Shown here one piece after another: positions 34,336 to 43,398 of a DNA stretch of 64,000 bases. Source of the DNA: SIG565 sp045540055 (GTDB lineage Bacteria > Bacillota > Clostridia > Oscillospirales > Acutalibacteraceae); NCBI GenBank assembly GCA_045540055.1, contig JAZQGO010000002.1, positions 6,276-70,275 on the forward strand, in the 5' to 3' direction. The position numbers were made by a program, and so were the translations under genes. The stretch's first letter is position 1; each line of letters opens with the position of its first letter. Below the pieces are notes generated by a model that searched no databases, was not told the DNA's origin, and was given only the letters and a program-made list of their open reading frames with translations.

Positions 34336-36687
34336 TTAAATAACTTTTAACTTTGCATAGTTCGCCATAAGCTTTTTCTTGCCTGCTGACACAAAGTTAA
34401 TTTCAAGCAAGGAATCGTCACCCATAGCGCTAACAGAGAGTATCACACCCTCGCCAAATGTTGCGTGGCTTACATTCATACCCGCTTTATATACATTAGT
34501 GTCCTTAAACTTGAGGTTCGGGCGTGAAACGGGTGTATACTGCGCTCTGACACCCGAGCCAAAGCCACCAAAATTCGATGCTCTGTCATCAAAAATAAAG
34601 CCCGACGCACTGCTTGCAGGTTTAATTTCATTGCAGTACTCTTTTGGTACCTCATTTAAAAAGCGTGACGGCATATTTCGGGTGGTCGAGCCAAAAAGCA
34701 TACGCAGGTTTGTGTTGGTTATTGTAAGCTCTTTTCGAGCCCTCGTAATAGCGACATAGGCGAGTCTGCGCTCTTCCTCTATTGCCGCAAGACCCTCGCA
34801 TACCGTCTGATATCCCGGGAAAACGCCCTCCTCCATACCGACAATAAAGACATTATTGAATTCGAGTCCCTTAGCTGAATGTATGGTCATCATAACGACC
34901 TTATCGTCGTTTTCATCCATAGAATCAATATCGCTGATAAGCGCGATTTCCTCAAGGAAGCCCGAAAGGGTTGCCTCCTCATTTTCCTGCTCGTACTGAA
35001 CGACACTTGAGGTGAGCTCGTATATATTATCAATTCTGTCCTGCTCACTCTCCCCCGCCGCCTGCAGTGCCGCAACATAGCCCGAGCGACTTATGCAAGA
35101 CTCCAGCAGCTCGTGAATCGGCATATTATTGGCATCCTCACGCAGCTCATCAATCATACTGCAAAACTCTTTAAGCTTTGAGGCTGATCGCGCAAGCATG
35201 GGGTAGTCGGCGGCAGTTTTAAAGACTTCAAAGAGCGAGAGTCCCAGACTGTCGGAAATCTGTGATGCATTTTTAATTGTGGTGTCCCCAATGCCCCTCT
35301 TAGGCTCGTTGGTAATTCTCTTTAATCGCAGGTCATCGTATGGGTTATTTATAACCGTTAAGTAGGCTAAAATATCCTTAATCTCCTTACGCTCGAAAAA
35401 GCGCATACCGCCTATGACACGGTAGGAAATACCGCTGCGTGCAAAGACGTTTTCAAGCGCATTTGACTGCGCATTCATTCTGTAGAGTATGGCGTGGTCA
35501 CAGAATTTGCCGCCGTTGCGCACGTTTTCAAGTATCTTATCGGCAACATATCTTGCCTCGCTTCGCTCGTCCTCAGCGGTATAAAGTGTTACCTTTTCAC
35601 CAGTACTGTTCTGTGTCCAGAGGTTTTTACCCTTTCTGCCCTGATTATTCTTTATAACTGCATTGGCAACATCGAGGATATTACCGGTTGAACGGTAGTT
35701 TTGCTCAAGGCGAATGACCTTAGCCTCTTTATACTGCTTTTCGAAATTCAAAATATTTTCTATTGTTGCGCCTCGGAAATGATAAATACTTTGGTCATCA
35801 TCACCAACAACACAGAAATTGCGGTATTTTTGCGCTAAGAGGCTGACCAGAACATACTGCGCATGGTTGGTATCCTGATACTCATCAACCATTATGTAAC
35901 GGAATTTATCCTGATAATATTCGAGCACATCTTCATTTTCACGAAAGAGCTTGACGGTGTTGTTTATCATATCGTCAAAATCCATCGCATCGTTATTGAT
36001 AAGACGCACGGTATACATCTTATAAATTTTCGCTATCATCGACTGGCGGTAGTCGCCTGTCGCATTTTCACCATAATTTTCGGGTGTTATAAGCTTGTCC
36101 TTAGCCGAAGAAATGGCGCTTAACACCGCCTTAACGGGCAGGAATTTCTCATCAATATTCTCCTGCTTCATAATTTCCTTAATGACCTTTTTCTGATCGT
36201 CGGTATCGTATATTGTAAAATGCGAGGTGTAACCTATCTTTGCCGCAAAGCGACGCAGTATCTTACCGCAGACCGAATGGAATGTGCTTGCCCAGATGTC
36301 TGTCGCATTCTCGCCTAATTTGAGCGCAATACGCTCTTTAAGCTCATTTGCCGCCTTGTTTGTAAAGGTAATGGCTAAAATCTGCCAAGGCGCAGCCGCA
36401 TTTGCTGTAAATACGGGCGGTAGGTAGTCACTGCTACCGTTTAAATACTCTAAACCATGACTATATTCTTCATCACTTAAAGTGAGGGGTTTGCCGTAAG
36501 CGTCACCGTATTTCACAATGCAGGCAATACGGTTTACAAGCACGGTGGTTTTGCCGCTACCAGCACCCGCAAGCACCAAAACAGGCCCCGACACAGTTGT
36601 TACTGCGCGAAACTGCATATCATTCATACGTGAAAAATCTTTTTCTATAATTTTGTCTCTGAGAGTCATAAAATCTTGCTGTGTCAT
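34336..36687 (-). CDS. pcrA: ATP-dependent DNA helicase PcrA (UvrD/Rep family)
   Basis: Superfamily 1A 3'-5' helicase for repair and rolling-circle replication. Motifs in order: Q-motif MNDMQFRAV, Walker A AGAGSGKTT (motif I), FTNKAANELKER, VDEYQDTN (motif II), GDDDQSIYHFRGA (III), QNYRST (IV), MTIHSAKGLEF (V) and VAITRARKEL (VI). The 783 residues fit PcrA, and the C-terminal VSHATFGEGVILS tail is the RNA-polymerase-binding Tudor-like end typical of PcrA. Confidence 0.95.
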   Translation of the reverse strand: MTQQDFMTLRDKIIEKDFSRMNDMQFRAVTTVSGPVLVLAGAGSGKTTVLVNRIACIVKYGDAYGKPLTLSDEEYSHGLEYLNGSSDYLPPVFTANAAAPWQILAITFTNKAANELKERIALKLGENATDIWASTFHSVCGKILRRFAAKIGYTSHFTIYDTDDQKKVIKEIMKQENIDEKFLPVKAVLSAISSAKDKLITPENYGENATGDYRQSMIAKIYKMYTVRLINNDAMDFDDMINNTVKLFRENEDVLEYYQDKFRYIMVDEYQDTNHAQYVLVSLLAQKYRNFCVVGDDDQSIYHFRGATIENILNFEKQYKEAKVIRLEQNYRSTGNILDVANAVIKNNQGRKGKNLWTQNSTGEKVTLYTAEDERSEARYVADKILENVRNGGKFCDHAILYRMNAQSNALENVFARSGISYRVIGGMRFFERKEIKDILAYLTVINNPYDDLRLKRITNEPKRGIGDTTIKNASQISDSLGLSLFEVFKTAADYPMLARSASKLKEFCSMIDELREDANNMPIHELLESCISRSGYVAALQAAGESEQDRIDNIYELTSSVVQYEQENEEATLSGFLEEIALISDIDSMDENDDKVVMMTIHSAKGLEFNNVFIVGMEEGVFPGYQTVCEGLAAIEEERRLAYVAITRARKELTITNTNLRMLFGSTTRNMPSRFLNEVPKEYCNEIKPASSASGFIFDDRASNFGGFGSGVRAQYTPVSRPNLKFKDTNVYKAGMNVSHATFGEGVILSVSAMGDDSLLEINFVSAGKKKLMANYAKLKVI

Positions 36688-36750
36688 TATAATTCCTCCG
36701 CTAACATAAAAATATTTTACAATATTTTTAATAATATAGCAATGATTAAA

Positions 36751-36779
36751 TTGACCTTTTGGTAATTTTTGTGTATAAT
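36751..36779 (+). promoter_or_regulatory. Promoter of asnS
   Basis: TTGACC (36751-36756), 17 bases, TATAAT (36774-36779), 35 bases before the start. The short leader has no room for a T-box. Confidence 0.85.
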
Positions 36780-36814
36780 ATAGTTTGTATTGTTACGTAA
36801 TAGGAGAGATTCTT

Positions 36815-38209
36815 ATGAAAAGAACAGAAATCGTAAATGTTTTTGCCAAACTTGATGATCTAAAGGATACCACCCTTACCGTCTGCGGTTGGGTTCGTAC
36901 CATCCGTCAATCAAAAAATATAGCCTTTATGGAGATAAACGACGGTAGCGCCTTTAAGGGTTTACAGGTTATTCTTGATAAAGAGACGCTTGCTAATTTT
37001 GATGAAATCGTTTCGCAGAATGTCGGCGCGGCGGTCAGCGTCACGGGTTTGCTTGTTGCAACACCTGAGATGAAGCAACCCTGCGAATTGCAGGCTAAAG
37101 AAATCAGTGTTGACGGCGTTTCAAGTCCTGACTATCCGTTACAGAAAAAGCGTCACTCACTTGAATTTTTACGTACCATTCAGCACCTGCGACCCAGAAC
37201 AAATACCTTCTCTGCCGCCTTCAGAGTGCGCAGTGTTGCGGCATATGCCATTCATATGTTCTTCCAGCAGAGAGGCTTTGTTTATGCACATACTCCGCTA
37301 ATTACTGCCTCTGACGCTGAGGGTGCGGGCGAAATGTTTAGGGTTACCACGCTTGATGCCCAAAATCCGCCTATGACCGAAGACGGCAAGGTTGATTTCA
37401 GTGAGGACTTTTTCGGTAAAGCAACCTCACTTACTGTTTCGGGTCAGCTCGAGGCCGAATGTATGGCTCTCGCCTTCGGCAAGGTTTACACCTTTGGTCC
37501 GACATTCAGAGCCGAGAAATCCTATACCGCACGCCACGCGGCAGAGTTCTGGATGATTGAGCCCGAAATTGCATTTGCAGACTTAAATGATGATATGCTT
37601 CTTGCACGCGATATGCTTAAATTCGTGCTGAAATATGTTATTGATAACTGCCCTGCCGAGCTTGATTTCTTTGAGCAGCATTTCGAAAAGGGTCTTAAAG
37701 ATAAACTCAATTCGGTTATCAATGCAGAATTCGCTGAGGTTACCTACACCGATGCTATTAAACTACTTGAGGAAAGCGGTCACGAGTTCCAGTATCCTGT
37801 AAACTGGGGCTGTGATTTACAGACCGAGCACGAAAGATTCTTAACCGAAGAAATATTTAAGAAGCCGTTATTTGTTACCAACTATCCGAAGGAAATCAAG
37901 GCATTCTATATGCGACTGAATGACGACGGCAAGACCGTTGCCGCCGTTGACGTACTTGTTCCCGGTATCGGTGAGATTATCGGTGGCAGTCAGCGTGAAG
38001 AACGTATCGACCTGCTAACAAAGCGCATTGAGGAAATCGGCGCCGATATTAAAGATTACGACTGGTATGTTGACCTTCGTCGCTACGGCGGTGCTAAGCA
38101 CGCAGGCTTCGGTCTTGGCTTTGAAAGACTTATTATGTATATGACAGGTATTCAGAACATCCGTGATGTTATCCCCTTCCCGAGAACAACCGGTTACGCT
38201 GAATTCTAA
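36815..38209 (+). CDS. asnS: Asparaginyl-tRNA synthetase
   Basis: Class IIb synthetase that charges tRNA-Asn. The N-terminal OB fold begins TVCGWVRTIRQSKNIAF, and the catalytic domain has motif 2 around FGPTFRAEKSYTARHAAEFW and motif 3 GFGLGFERLIMYMTG. The 464 residues fit AsnRS rather than AspRS. The start ATG 36815 follows AGGAGA; an upstream in-frame start has no ribosome site. With gltX and glnS nearby, the window supplies direct charging of Asn, Glu and Gln. Confidence 0.94.
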   Translation: MKRTEIVNVFAKLDDLKDTTLTVCGWVRTIRQSKNIAFMEINDGSAFKGLQVILDKETLANFDEIVSQNVGAAVSVTGLLVATPEMKQPCELQAKEISVDGVSSPDYPLQKKRHSLEFLRTIQHLRPRTNTFSAAFRVRSVAAYAIHMFFQQRGFVYAHTPLITASDAEGAGEMFRVTTLDAQNPPMTEDGKVDFSEDFFGKATSLTVSGQLEAECMALAFGKVYTFGPTFRAEKSYTARHAAEFWMIEPEIAFADLNDDMLLARDMLKFVLKYVIDNCPAELDFFEQHFEKGLKDKLNSVINAEFAEVTYTDAIKLLEESGHEFQYPVNWGCDLQTEHERFLTEEIFKKPLFVTNYPKEIKAFYMRLNDDGKTVAAVDVLVPGIGEIIGGSQREERIDLLTKRIEEIGADIKDYDWYVDLRRYGGAKHAGFGLGFERLIMYMTGIQNIRDVIPFPRTTGYAEF

Positions 38210-38216
38210 AAAACAC

Positions 38217-38249
38217 AACATCCCGTAAGGATAATCCTTACGGGATGTT
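38217..38249. terminator. Bidirectional terminator after asnS
   Basis: A 14-bp perfect stem (38217-38230 with 38236-38249), 5-base loop, T-run downstream. Confidence 0.85.
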
Positions 38250-38251
38250 TT

Positions 38252-38611
38252 TTACTTTAGCTCCCAATAATAGCGTCGGATGGACGGTGGGAAATCATCA
38301 ACAAGACCATATTCAGGGTCGTAGAATTTGCCCTTTGCATACACAGACCAATGCCAGCATTTCGGTGTTTCAAGGCTTAATAGTGCGAATTCGGGTAAAT
38401 CTTTTTTATTTTTTACCTCGCATCTATTAGGCGAAACAGTAATGCCAAACTCTGAAAAAACACGCTTCATTGTTTTTAAATCGGTTTCGTTCTCGGTGCC
38501 GCAAAGTTCTATTATTCGTGAGACCTCGGCACCCGTCAGCATAGCGAGTACCGCCTGTCCGCATTGAAGGGGTGTAGGCTCGTAAATATGTTTAATATCC
38601 TTTGAAATCAT
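38252..38611 (-). CDS. Small C39-like cysteine peptidase
   Basis: A 119-residue stand-alone protein with the papain-like C39 pattern: PTPLQCGQAVLAMLTG with Cys17 as nucleophile, and WHWSVYAKGKFYDPE with His87 and Asp98. No signal peptide or transporter domain is attached, and no peptide precursor is visible nearby. It overlaps the cyclophilin stop by one base (TAATG), so both are made from one message. The substrate is unknown. Confidence 0.72.
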   Translation of the reverse strand: MISKDIKHIYEPTPLQCGQAVLAMLTGAEVSRIIELCGTENETDLKTMKRVFSEFGITVSPNRCEVKNKKDLPEFALLSLETPKCWHWSVYAKGKFYDPEYGLVDDFPPSIRRYYWELK

Positions 38612-39213
38612 TATTCTACCGTAACAATCTCAATCGAGTCGATGGTAACATCGTACATCGGTTTATCATTAGCGCCGACCTTTACTTTTGCTATATCGTC
38701 AACTACGTCCATACCCTCGTATACAAAACCAAACACGCTGTGGCGGTAATCAAGCCAAGGGGTGCCGCCAAGTGTTTCGTAATCGGCAATTACTTCATCT
38801 GTAAAGCCGCCCTGCACACCGATTTGCTTCATCTGCTCTAACATCTGCTCAGGGCAGGATGTAGCCTGAACGATAAAGAACTGACTGCCGTTGGTGTTGG
38901 GGCCTGCGTTTGCCATACATAAAGCACCGCGAATATTGTGAAGCTCGGGCGCAAACTCATCCTCAAAGGATTCGCCCCAGATACTCTCGCCGCCCATACC
39001 TGTACCCGTTGGGTCGCCGCCCTGAATCATAAAATCATTGATAACACGGTGGAAAATAAGGCCATTATAATAACCCTCTTTTGAATGTGTAACAAAGTTT
39101 TCGACCGTCTTGGGTGCAAGTGAAGGAAAAAGTTTAATTTTAATGTCGCCCATATTGGTGTGCATAACCGCAACTATATCGTCTTTTACGGGCAAAGTTG
39201 TTTGCAAACTCAT
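38611..39213 (-). CDS. Cyclophilin-type peptidyl-prolyl isomerase
   Basis: A 200-residue cyclophilin without signal peptide. It has the catalytic FHRVINDFMIQGGDP and the GSQFFI and ANAGPNTN motifs. An insertion (SCPEQMLEQMKQIGVQGG) lies before the last third. ATG 39213 follows AGGAGGC; the frame extends further upstream without a ribosome site. It is coupled to the C39-like gene. Confidence 0.93.
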   Translation of the reverse strand: MSLQTTLPVKDDIVAVMHTNMGDIKIKLFPSLAPKTVENFVTHSKEGYYNGLIFHRVINDFMIQGGDPTGTGMGGESIWGESFEDEFAPELHNIRGALCMANAGPNTNGSQFFIVQATSCPEQMLEQMKQIGVQGGFTDEVIADYETLGGTPWLDYRHSVFGFVYEGMDVVDDIAKVKVGANDKPMYDVTIDSIEIVTVE

Positions 39214-39282
39214 AATATTGCCTCCTATCGTTTTTCTAATTATACCTTGTATAAACGCTTTTGGCAACAAAAAAATTGCCAC

Positions 39283-39311
39283 TTGATAAATTCAACATAT
39301 TATGTTAAAAT
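39283..39311 (+). promoter_or_regulatory. Promoter of nrdR
   Basis: TTGATA (39283-39288), 17 bases, TAAAAT (39306-39311). Confidence 0.7.
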
Positions 39312-39349
39312 ATCTGTGTATATACAATATAATGTGGGGGATAAGCAAT

Positions 39350-39802
39350 ATGAAATGTCCTTTTTGTGGTGATGAAGAAAGCAAGGTAATCGACTCACGC
39401 CCGACCGACGAGGGAGAGCGAATTCGCAGACGCAGAGAGTGTCTTAAATGCGGCAAGCGTTTTACAACCTATGAAATAATTGAGAGTCTGCCGATTATCG
39501 TAATTAAGAAAGACAAGTCACGTGAAAGCTTTAACAGAGATAAGCTGATGAACGGTATTTTGCGTGCCTGTGAAAAGCGCCCGATTTCTATTAACACGCT
39601 TGACAATATGATTGATGAAATTGAGGTCACCATTCAGAACTCGCTTGACCGCGAGGTTACAAGTGATAAAATCGGTGAGCTTGTTATGGATAAACTTAAA
39701 AATATTGACGAGGTTGCATACGTTCGTTTCGCCTCAGTTTACCGTCAATTCAAGGATATTACAACCTTTATGGACGAGCTTAATAAGTTAATTTCAAAAT
39801 AG
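39350..39802 (+). CDS. nrdR: Transcriptional repressor NrdR
   Basis: ATP/dATP-sensing repressor of ribonucleotide reductase genes. The N-terminal zinc ribbon has CPFCG and CLKCGKRF, followed by an ATP-cone (about residues 49-139, IVIKKDKSRESFNRDKL). The 150-residue length is exact for the family. The start at 39350 is preceded by GGGGGAT; upstream in-frame starts are less suitable. No ribonucleotide reductase gene is in this window. Confidence 0.96.
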   Translation: MKCPFCGDEESKVIDSRPTDEGERIRRRRECLKCGKRFTTYEIIESLPIIVIKKDKSRESFNRDKLMNGILRACEKRPISINTLDNMIDEIEVTIQNSLDREVTSDKIGELVMDKLKNIDEVAYVRFASVYRQFKDITTFMDELNKLISK

Positions 39803-39810
39803 ACTGATTT

Positions 39811-39847
39811 AAAGCATAGTATTTTTAAAAATACTATGCTTTTTTAT
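39811..39847 (+). terminator. Terminator after nrdR
   Basis: A 16-bp perfect inverted repeat (39811-39826 with 39827-39842), so the tip of the stem forms the loop, followed by T. Confidence 0.75.
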
Positions 39848-39885
39848 TATATAATACTTGTAATTATTGCCAAAATCTGCGATAA

Positions 39886-39978
39886 TAGTATTGAATGTAG
39901 AAATAGCACACTAAGTGCTATTTCTACAGCAAATCTTTGATTTGGTGACGAATTTTCTTTGAAAATTTGTCAATACCA
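39886..39978. repeat. Compact multi-hairpin intergenic structure
   Basis: Between nrdR and gltX three hairpins stand in a row: a perfect 13-bp stem (39897-39909 with 39915-39927), a small A/T stem (about 39930-39944) and an 11-bp stem with one G-U pair (39948-39958 with 39961-39971). Flanking bases (about 39886-39892 and 39972-39978) can pair, closing a cloverleaf-like shape. It is not a tRNA, as the T-arm sequence is absent, and not a T-box. It may be a small mobile palindromic element or a structured leader of gltX. Confidence 0.45.
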
Positions 39979-40039
39979 TTTCAATGCTCTACAATCATTC
40001 TAATATATATTTGTAGAAATATGTTTTGAGGTGAATCAC

Positions 40040-41701
40040 TTGACAGAATTTGAAAGAATGGCGCAGCTTCTGTTGCCCGACATTGACAAAACACCTGAAT
40101 ATTATGAAAAGCTTTACCCCGCAAGAAATTTAAGTGAGGGCGCAAGGGTTGTTCGTATCGCCCCGTCCCCTACAGGATATTTGCATTTAGGCACACTCTT
40201 TGCAGCGCTTGTAAACAGAATTACCGCCACCTCGACAGACGGTATATTCTTTACACGCATTGAGGACACCGATAAAAAGCGTGAGATAGTCGGCGGTATA
40301 GAGGATATTATTGACGGCCTTAACCGCTTTGGCATAACAATTGACGAGGGCTTTGTAAGCGGAACCGATGAGAAGGGTGAATACGGCCCCTATCAGCAAA
40401 GCCGCAGAGCCAAAATATATCAGACATATGTAAAAGATTTAATTAGCAAGGGACTAGCGTACCCCTGTTTCTGTACCGCAGAAGAATTAGAGGCGGTACG
40501 TCAAACCCAAGAAAAAAATAAAATTCGCACAGGCTACCACGGAGAATATGCAAAACATCGCAATATTACGGTTGACGAGGCAGTAGCCCTTATAGCCGAG
40601 GGCAAACCTTATGTTGTAAGGCTTAAGTCACCAGGTAATGAAGAAAACCGCATTACATTTGATGACGGTATTAAGGGTAAAATAGAGATGCCCGAAAATG
40701 ATGAAGATTTTGTTCTGCTTAAATCTGACGGAATACCCACCTACCATTTCGCGCACGCAGTTGACGACCATTTGATGCGCACAACCCATGTTATACGAGG
40801 TGACGAATGGATTTCATCGGTGCCTAAGCACATTCAACTGTTCCGCCTGCTCGGTTTCAAACCGCCGAAGTATGCACATGTAGCACCCATTATGAAGTTA
40901 GACGGTGGTGCTAAGCGCAAGATTTCTAAGCGTAAGGACCCCGAGGCCGCAGTTCGTTTCTTTGCTGAGCAAGGCTATGAAAGCGAAAATGTTATTGAGT
41001 ACCTTATGACAATTGCCGCATCAGATTTTGAAGATTGGCGCAAATGCAACCCCGATGCATCCTATAAATCATTCAAGTTCAATCTTAAGAAGATGAGCGT
41101 TTCGGGCGCCTTATTTGATGAAAATAAGCTACTTGATGTCAGCAAAAACCGTATTGCAAGGCTAAAATCAGGCGAGGTTTATGATAAGCTTACCGCTTGG
41201 GCGAAAGAGTTTGACGGTGAGTTTTACGAAATACTCGTGAGTAATCCCGAATTTACAAAGGCGATGCTTGCCATCGACCGAGATGACAGCCCAAAGCCGC
41301 GTAAAGATTTAGCAAAATGGAATGAGGCACGCGAGTTTTACGCATATTTCTTTAATAAATTATATGTAAACAAATATGAGCTACCGAAAAATATTTTGAG
41401 TGACGATGCCGCTAAATTCCTGACAAAATATCTAGACATATACGACCCGTCAGACGACCGTCAGGAATGGTTTGGCAGAATTAAAACACTAGCACCCGAG
41501 CTTAACTTTGCGGCAGAAACTAAAGAATACAAGGCCAATCCCGACGCCTATAAGGGTAGCGCGGGCGACCTTAGCACAATACTTCGAATTGCCATCACAG
41601 GCAGACGCAACACACCCGACCTTTGTAGTATTATGCAGGTTTTGGGAACGGACGAATGTAAAAAGCGTATTAATGATATGATAGAATTTATAAAGGGGTA
41701 A
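40040..41701 (+). CDS. gltX: Glutamyl-tRNA synthetase
   Basis: Class I synthetase for tRNA-Glu. The HIGH motif region is APSPTGYLHLGT, and the KMSKS equivalent is KISKRKDPE. At about 553 residues, beginning TEFERMAQLLLPDIDKTPEYY, it is the longer clostridial form with an extra N-terminal segment before the Rossmann domain. I prefer TTG 40040, 5 bases after GAGGTGA; GTG 40031 lies inside that site. It is followed by glnS after four bases. Confidence 0.94.
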   Translation: MTEFERMAQLLLPDIDKTPEYYEKLYPARNLSEGARVVRIAPSPTGYLHLGTLFAALVNRITATSTDGIFFTRIEDTDKKREIVGGIEDIIDGLNRFGITIDEGFVSGTDEKGEYGPYQQSRRAKIYQTYVKDLISKGLAYPCFCTAEELEAVRQTQEKNKIRTGYHGEYAKHRNITVDEAVALIAEGKPYVVRLKSPGNEENRITFDDGIKGKIEMPENDEDFVLLKSDGIPTYHFAHAVDDHLMRTTHVIRGDEWISSVPKHIQLFRLLGFKPPKYAHVAPIMKLDGGAKRKISKRKDPEAAVRFFAEQGYESENVIEYLMTIAASDFEDWRKCNPDASYKSFKFNLKKMSVSGALFDENKLLDVSKNRIARLKSGEVYDKLTAWAKEFDGEFYEILVSNPEFTKAMLAIDRDDSPKPRKDLAKWNEAREFYAYFFNKLYVNKYELPKNILSDDAAKFLTKYLDIYDPSDDRQEWFGRIKTLAPELNFAAETKEYKANPDAYKGSAGDLSTILRIAITGRRNTPDLCSIMQVLGTDECKKRINDMIEFIKG

Positions 41702-41705
41702 AAAT

Positions 41706-43394
41706 ATGGAAGAGATTAAAAACATAGGCGAAGCGGAAAATACCTCCCCTTCCAATTTTATACACGATTTTATCGACGAAGATTTGAAGGAGGGCGTTTA
41801 CAACTGCGTTCAGACACGCTTTCCGCCCGAGCCTAACGGATATCTTCATATAGGTCATGCCAAGGCCATTTGCATTGACTTTGGCACCGCACAAAAGTAT
41901 AACGGTAAGTGCAACCTGCGTCTTGATGACACCAATCCAACAAAAGAGGATGTCGAATATGTAGACTCTATTAAGGAAGATATCCAGTGGCTTGGCTTTG
42001 AGTGGGACAATGTTTTCTACGCATCGGACTATTTTGATTTTATTTACGAATGTGCGTTAAAGCTTATTGATTTGGGACTTGCCTATGTTGACGAGCTGTC
42101 CCCCGATGAAATTCGTGAGTACCGTGGCACCTTGACCGAGCCCGGCAAGGAAAGTCCCTACCGTGACAGACCGATAGCCGAAACCAAGGATTTATTTGCC
42201 CGTATGACCGCAGGTGAATTCCCGAACGGCGCAATGGTATTGCGTGCTAAAATTGATATGACTTCTTCGAACCTTAATATGCGTGACCCCATAATCTACC
42301 GCATTATGAAGGCTCATCATCACCGCACAGGCGATAAATGGTGTGTTTACCCGATGTATGACTTTGCCCACCCGTTATCCGACGCTAAGGAGGGTGTGAC
42401 ACACTCTTTATGCTCGTTAGAGTTTGAAAACCACAGACCGCTTTATGATTGGTTCTTAAAGATACTGGGCATCCCTACACCGCCAAGACAGATTGAGTTT
42501 GCAAGAATGACCGTAAACTACACCCTAACGAGTAAGCGCAAGTGCTTAAAGCTAGTAAACGATGGTCTGGTTTCGGGCTGGGATGACCCGAGAATGGCAA
42601 CTATATGCGGTATGCGCCGCAGAGGCTACCCTGCCGAAGCAATCAGAGAGTTTGTAAATAAAATTGGTGTTTCGAAGGCATACAGCGTTATCGACTATGC
42701 ACTGCTTGAATCGTGCGTGCGCGATTATCTTAACACCAACGCCTCTCGTGCGATGGCGGTGTTGCGTCCGCTGAAAGTAGTAATTGACAACTACCCTGAG
42801 GATAAGACCGACGAAATCCGCGTTGATATTAACCCTAACAAGCCCGAGCTTGGCAAAAAGACCGTCACCTTCTCGAAGGAAATTTATATCGAGCAGGACG
42901 ACTTTATGTTAGATCCTCCAGGTAAATATTTCCGTCTGTGTCCTGCAAAAGAGGTTCGTTTAAAAGGTGCTTACTACATTAAGTATGCTTCTCACGAAAC
43001 CGATGAAAATGGCAATATAACCGTAGTTCATGCGACCTATGACCCCGAATCCTTTGGTGGTGAAACACCCGACGGCAGAAAGGTTAAGGGCACACTGCAC
43101 TGGGTAAGTGCTAACCACTGCAAGACGGCTACCGTTCGTCTTTATGACCGTCTTTTCAACGTTGAAAATCCCTCTGATGAGGAGGGTGTTGAGTCCTTTG
43201 CCGACAATCTTAACCCCGATTCACTCGTAATTCTTGAAAACTGTAAAATCGAAGCTGATTTAAGCTGCGCTAATGCGGGCGATACATTCCAATTTATGCG
43301 CCAGGGTTATTTCTGTCTTGATAAAGATTCTGATGATAACAATATAATTTTCAACCGCACAGTAGCTCTTAAAGATTCTTTTAAAAAGGGTTAA
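41706..43394 (+). CDS. glnS: Glutaminyl-tRNA synthetase
   Basis: Charges tRNA-Gln directly. The catalytic core has PPEPNGYLHIGHAKA, LRLDDTNPTKED and the KMSKS equivalent LTSKRKCLKL. The C-terminal two-barrel anticodon domain is complete (562 residues). Most Firmicutes lack GlnRS and use amidation of Glu-tRNA-Gln, so this gene probably reached the lineage by transfer (family knowledge and inference). It is co-transcribed with gltX. Confidence 0.95.
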   Translation: MEEIKNIGEAENTSPSNFIHDFIDEDLKEGVYNCVQTRFPPEPNGYLHIGHAKAICIDFGTAQKYNGKCNLRLDDTNPTKEDVEYVDSIKEDIQWLGFEWDNVFYASDYFDFIYECALKLIDLGLAYVDELSPDEIREYRGTLTEPGKESPYRDRPIAETKDLFARMTAGEFPNGAMVLRAKIDMTSSNLNMRDPIIYRIMKAHHHRTGDKWCVYPMYDFAHPLSDAKEGVTHSLCSLEFENHRPLYDWFLKILGIPTPPRQIEFARMTVNYTLTSKRKCLKLVNDGLVSGWDDPRMATICGMRRRGYPAEAIREFVNKIGVSKAYSVIDYALLESCVRDYLNTNASRAMAVLRPLKVVIDNYPEDKTDEIRVDINPNKPELGKKTVTFSKEIYIEQDDFMLDPPGKYFRLCPAKEVRLKGAYYIKYASHETDENGNITVVHATYDPESFGGETPDGRKVKGTLHWVSANHCKTATVRLYDRLFNVENPSDEEGVESFADNLNPDSLVILENCKIEADLSCANAGDTFQFMRQGYFCLDKDSDDNNIIFNRTVALKDSFKKG

Positions 43395-43398
43395 TTAG

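Noticed and set aside
36700..36815. T-box leader before asnS (also considered for serS, gltX and proB)
   Set aside because: No specifier stem or conserved TGG-type T-box sequence; consensus promoters lie too close to the starts of asnS and serS.
39886..39978. tRNA gene
   Set aside because: The cloverleaf-like shape lacks the T-arm sequence, anticodon loop form and acceptor end.
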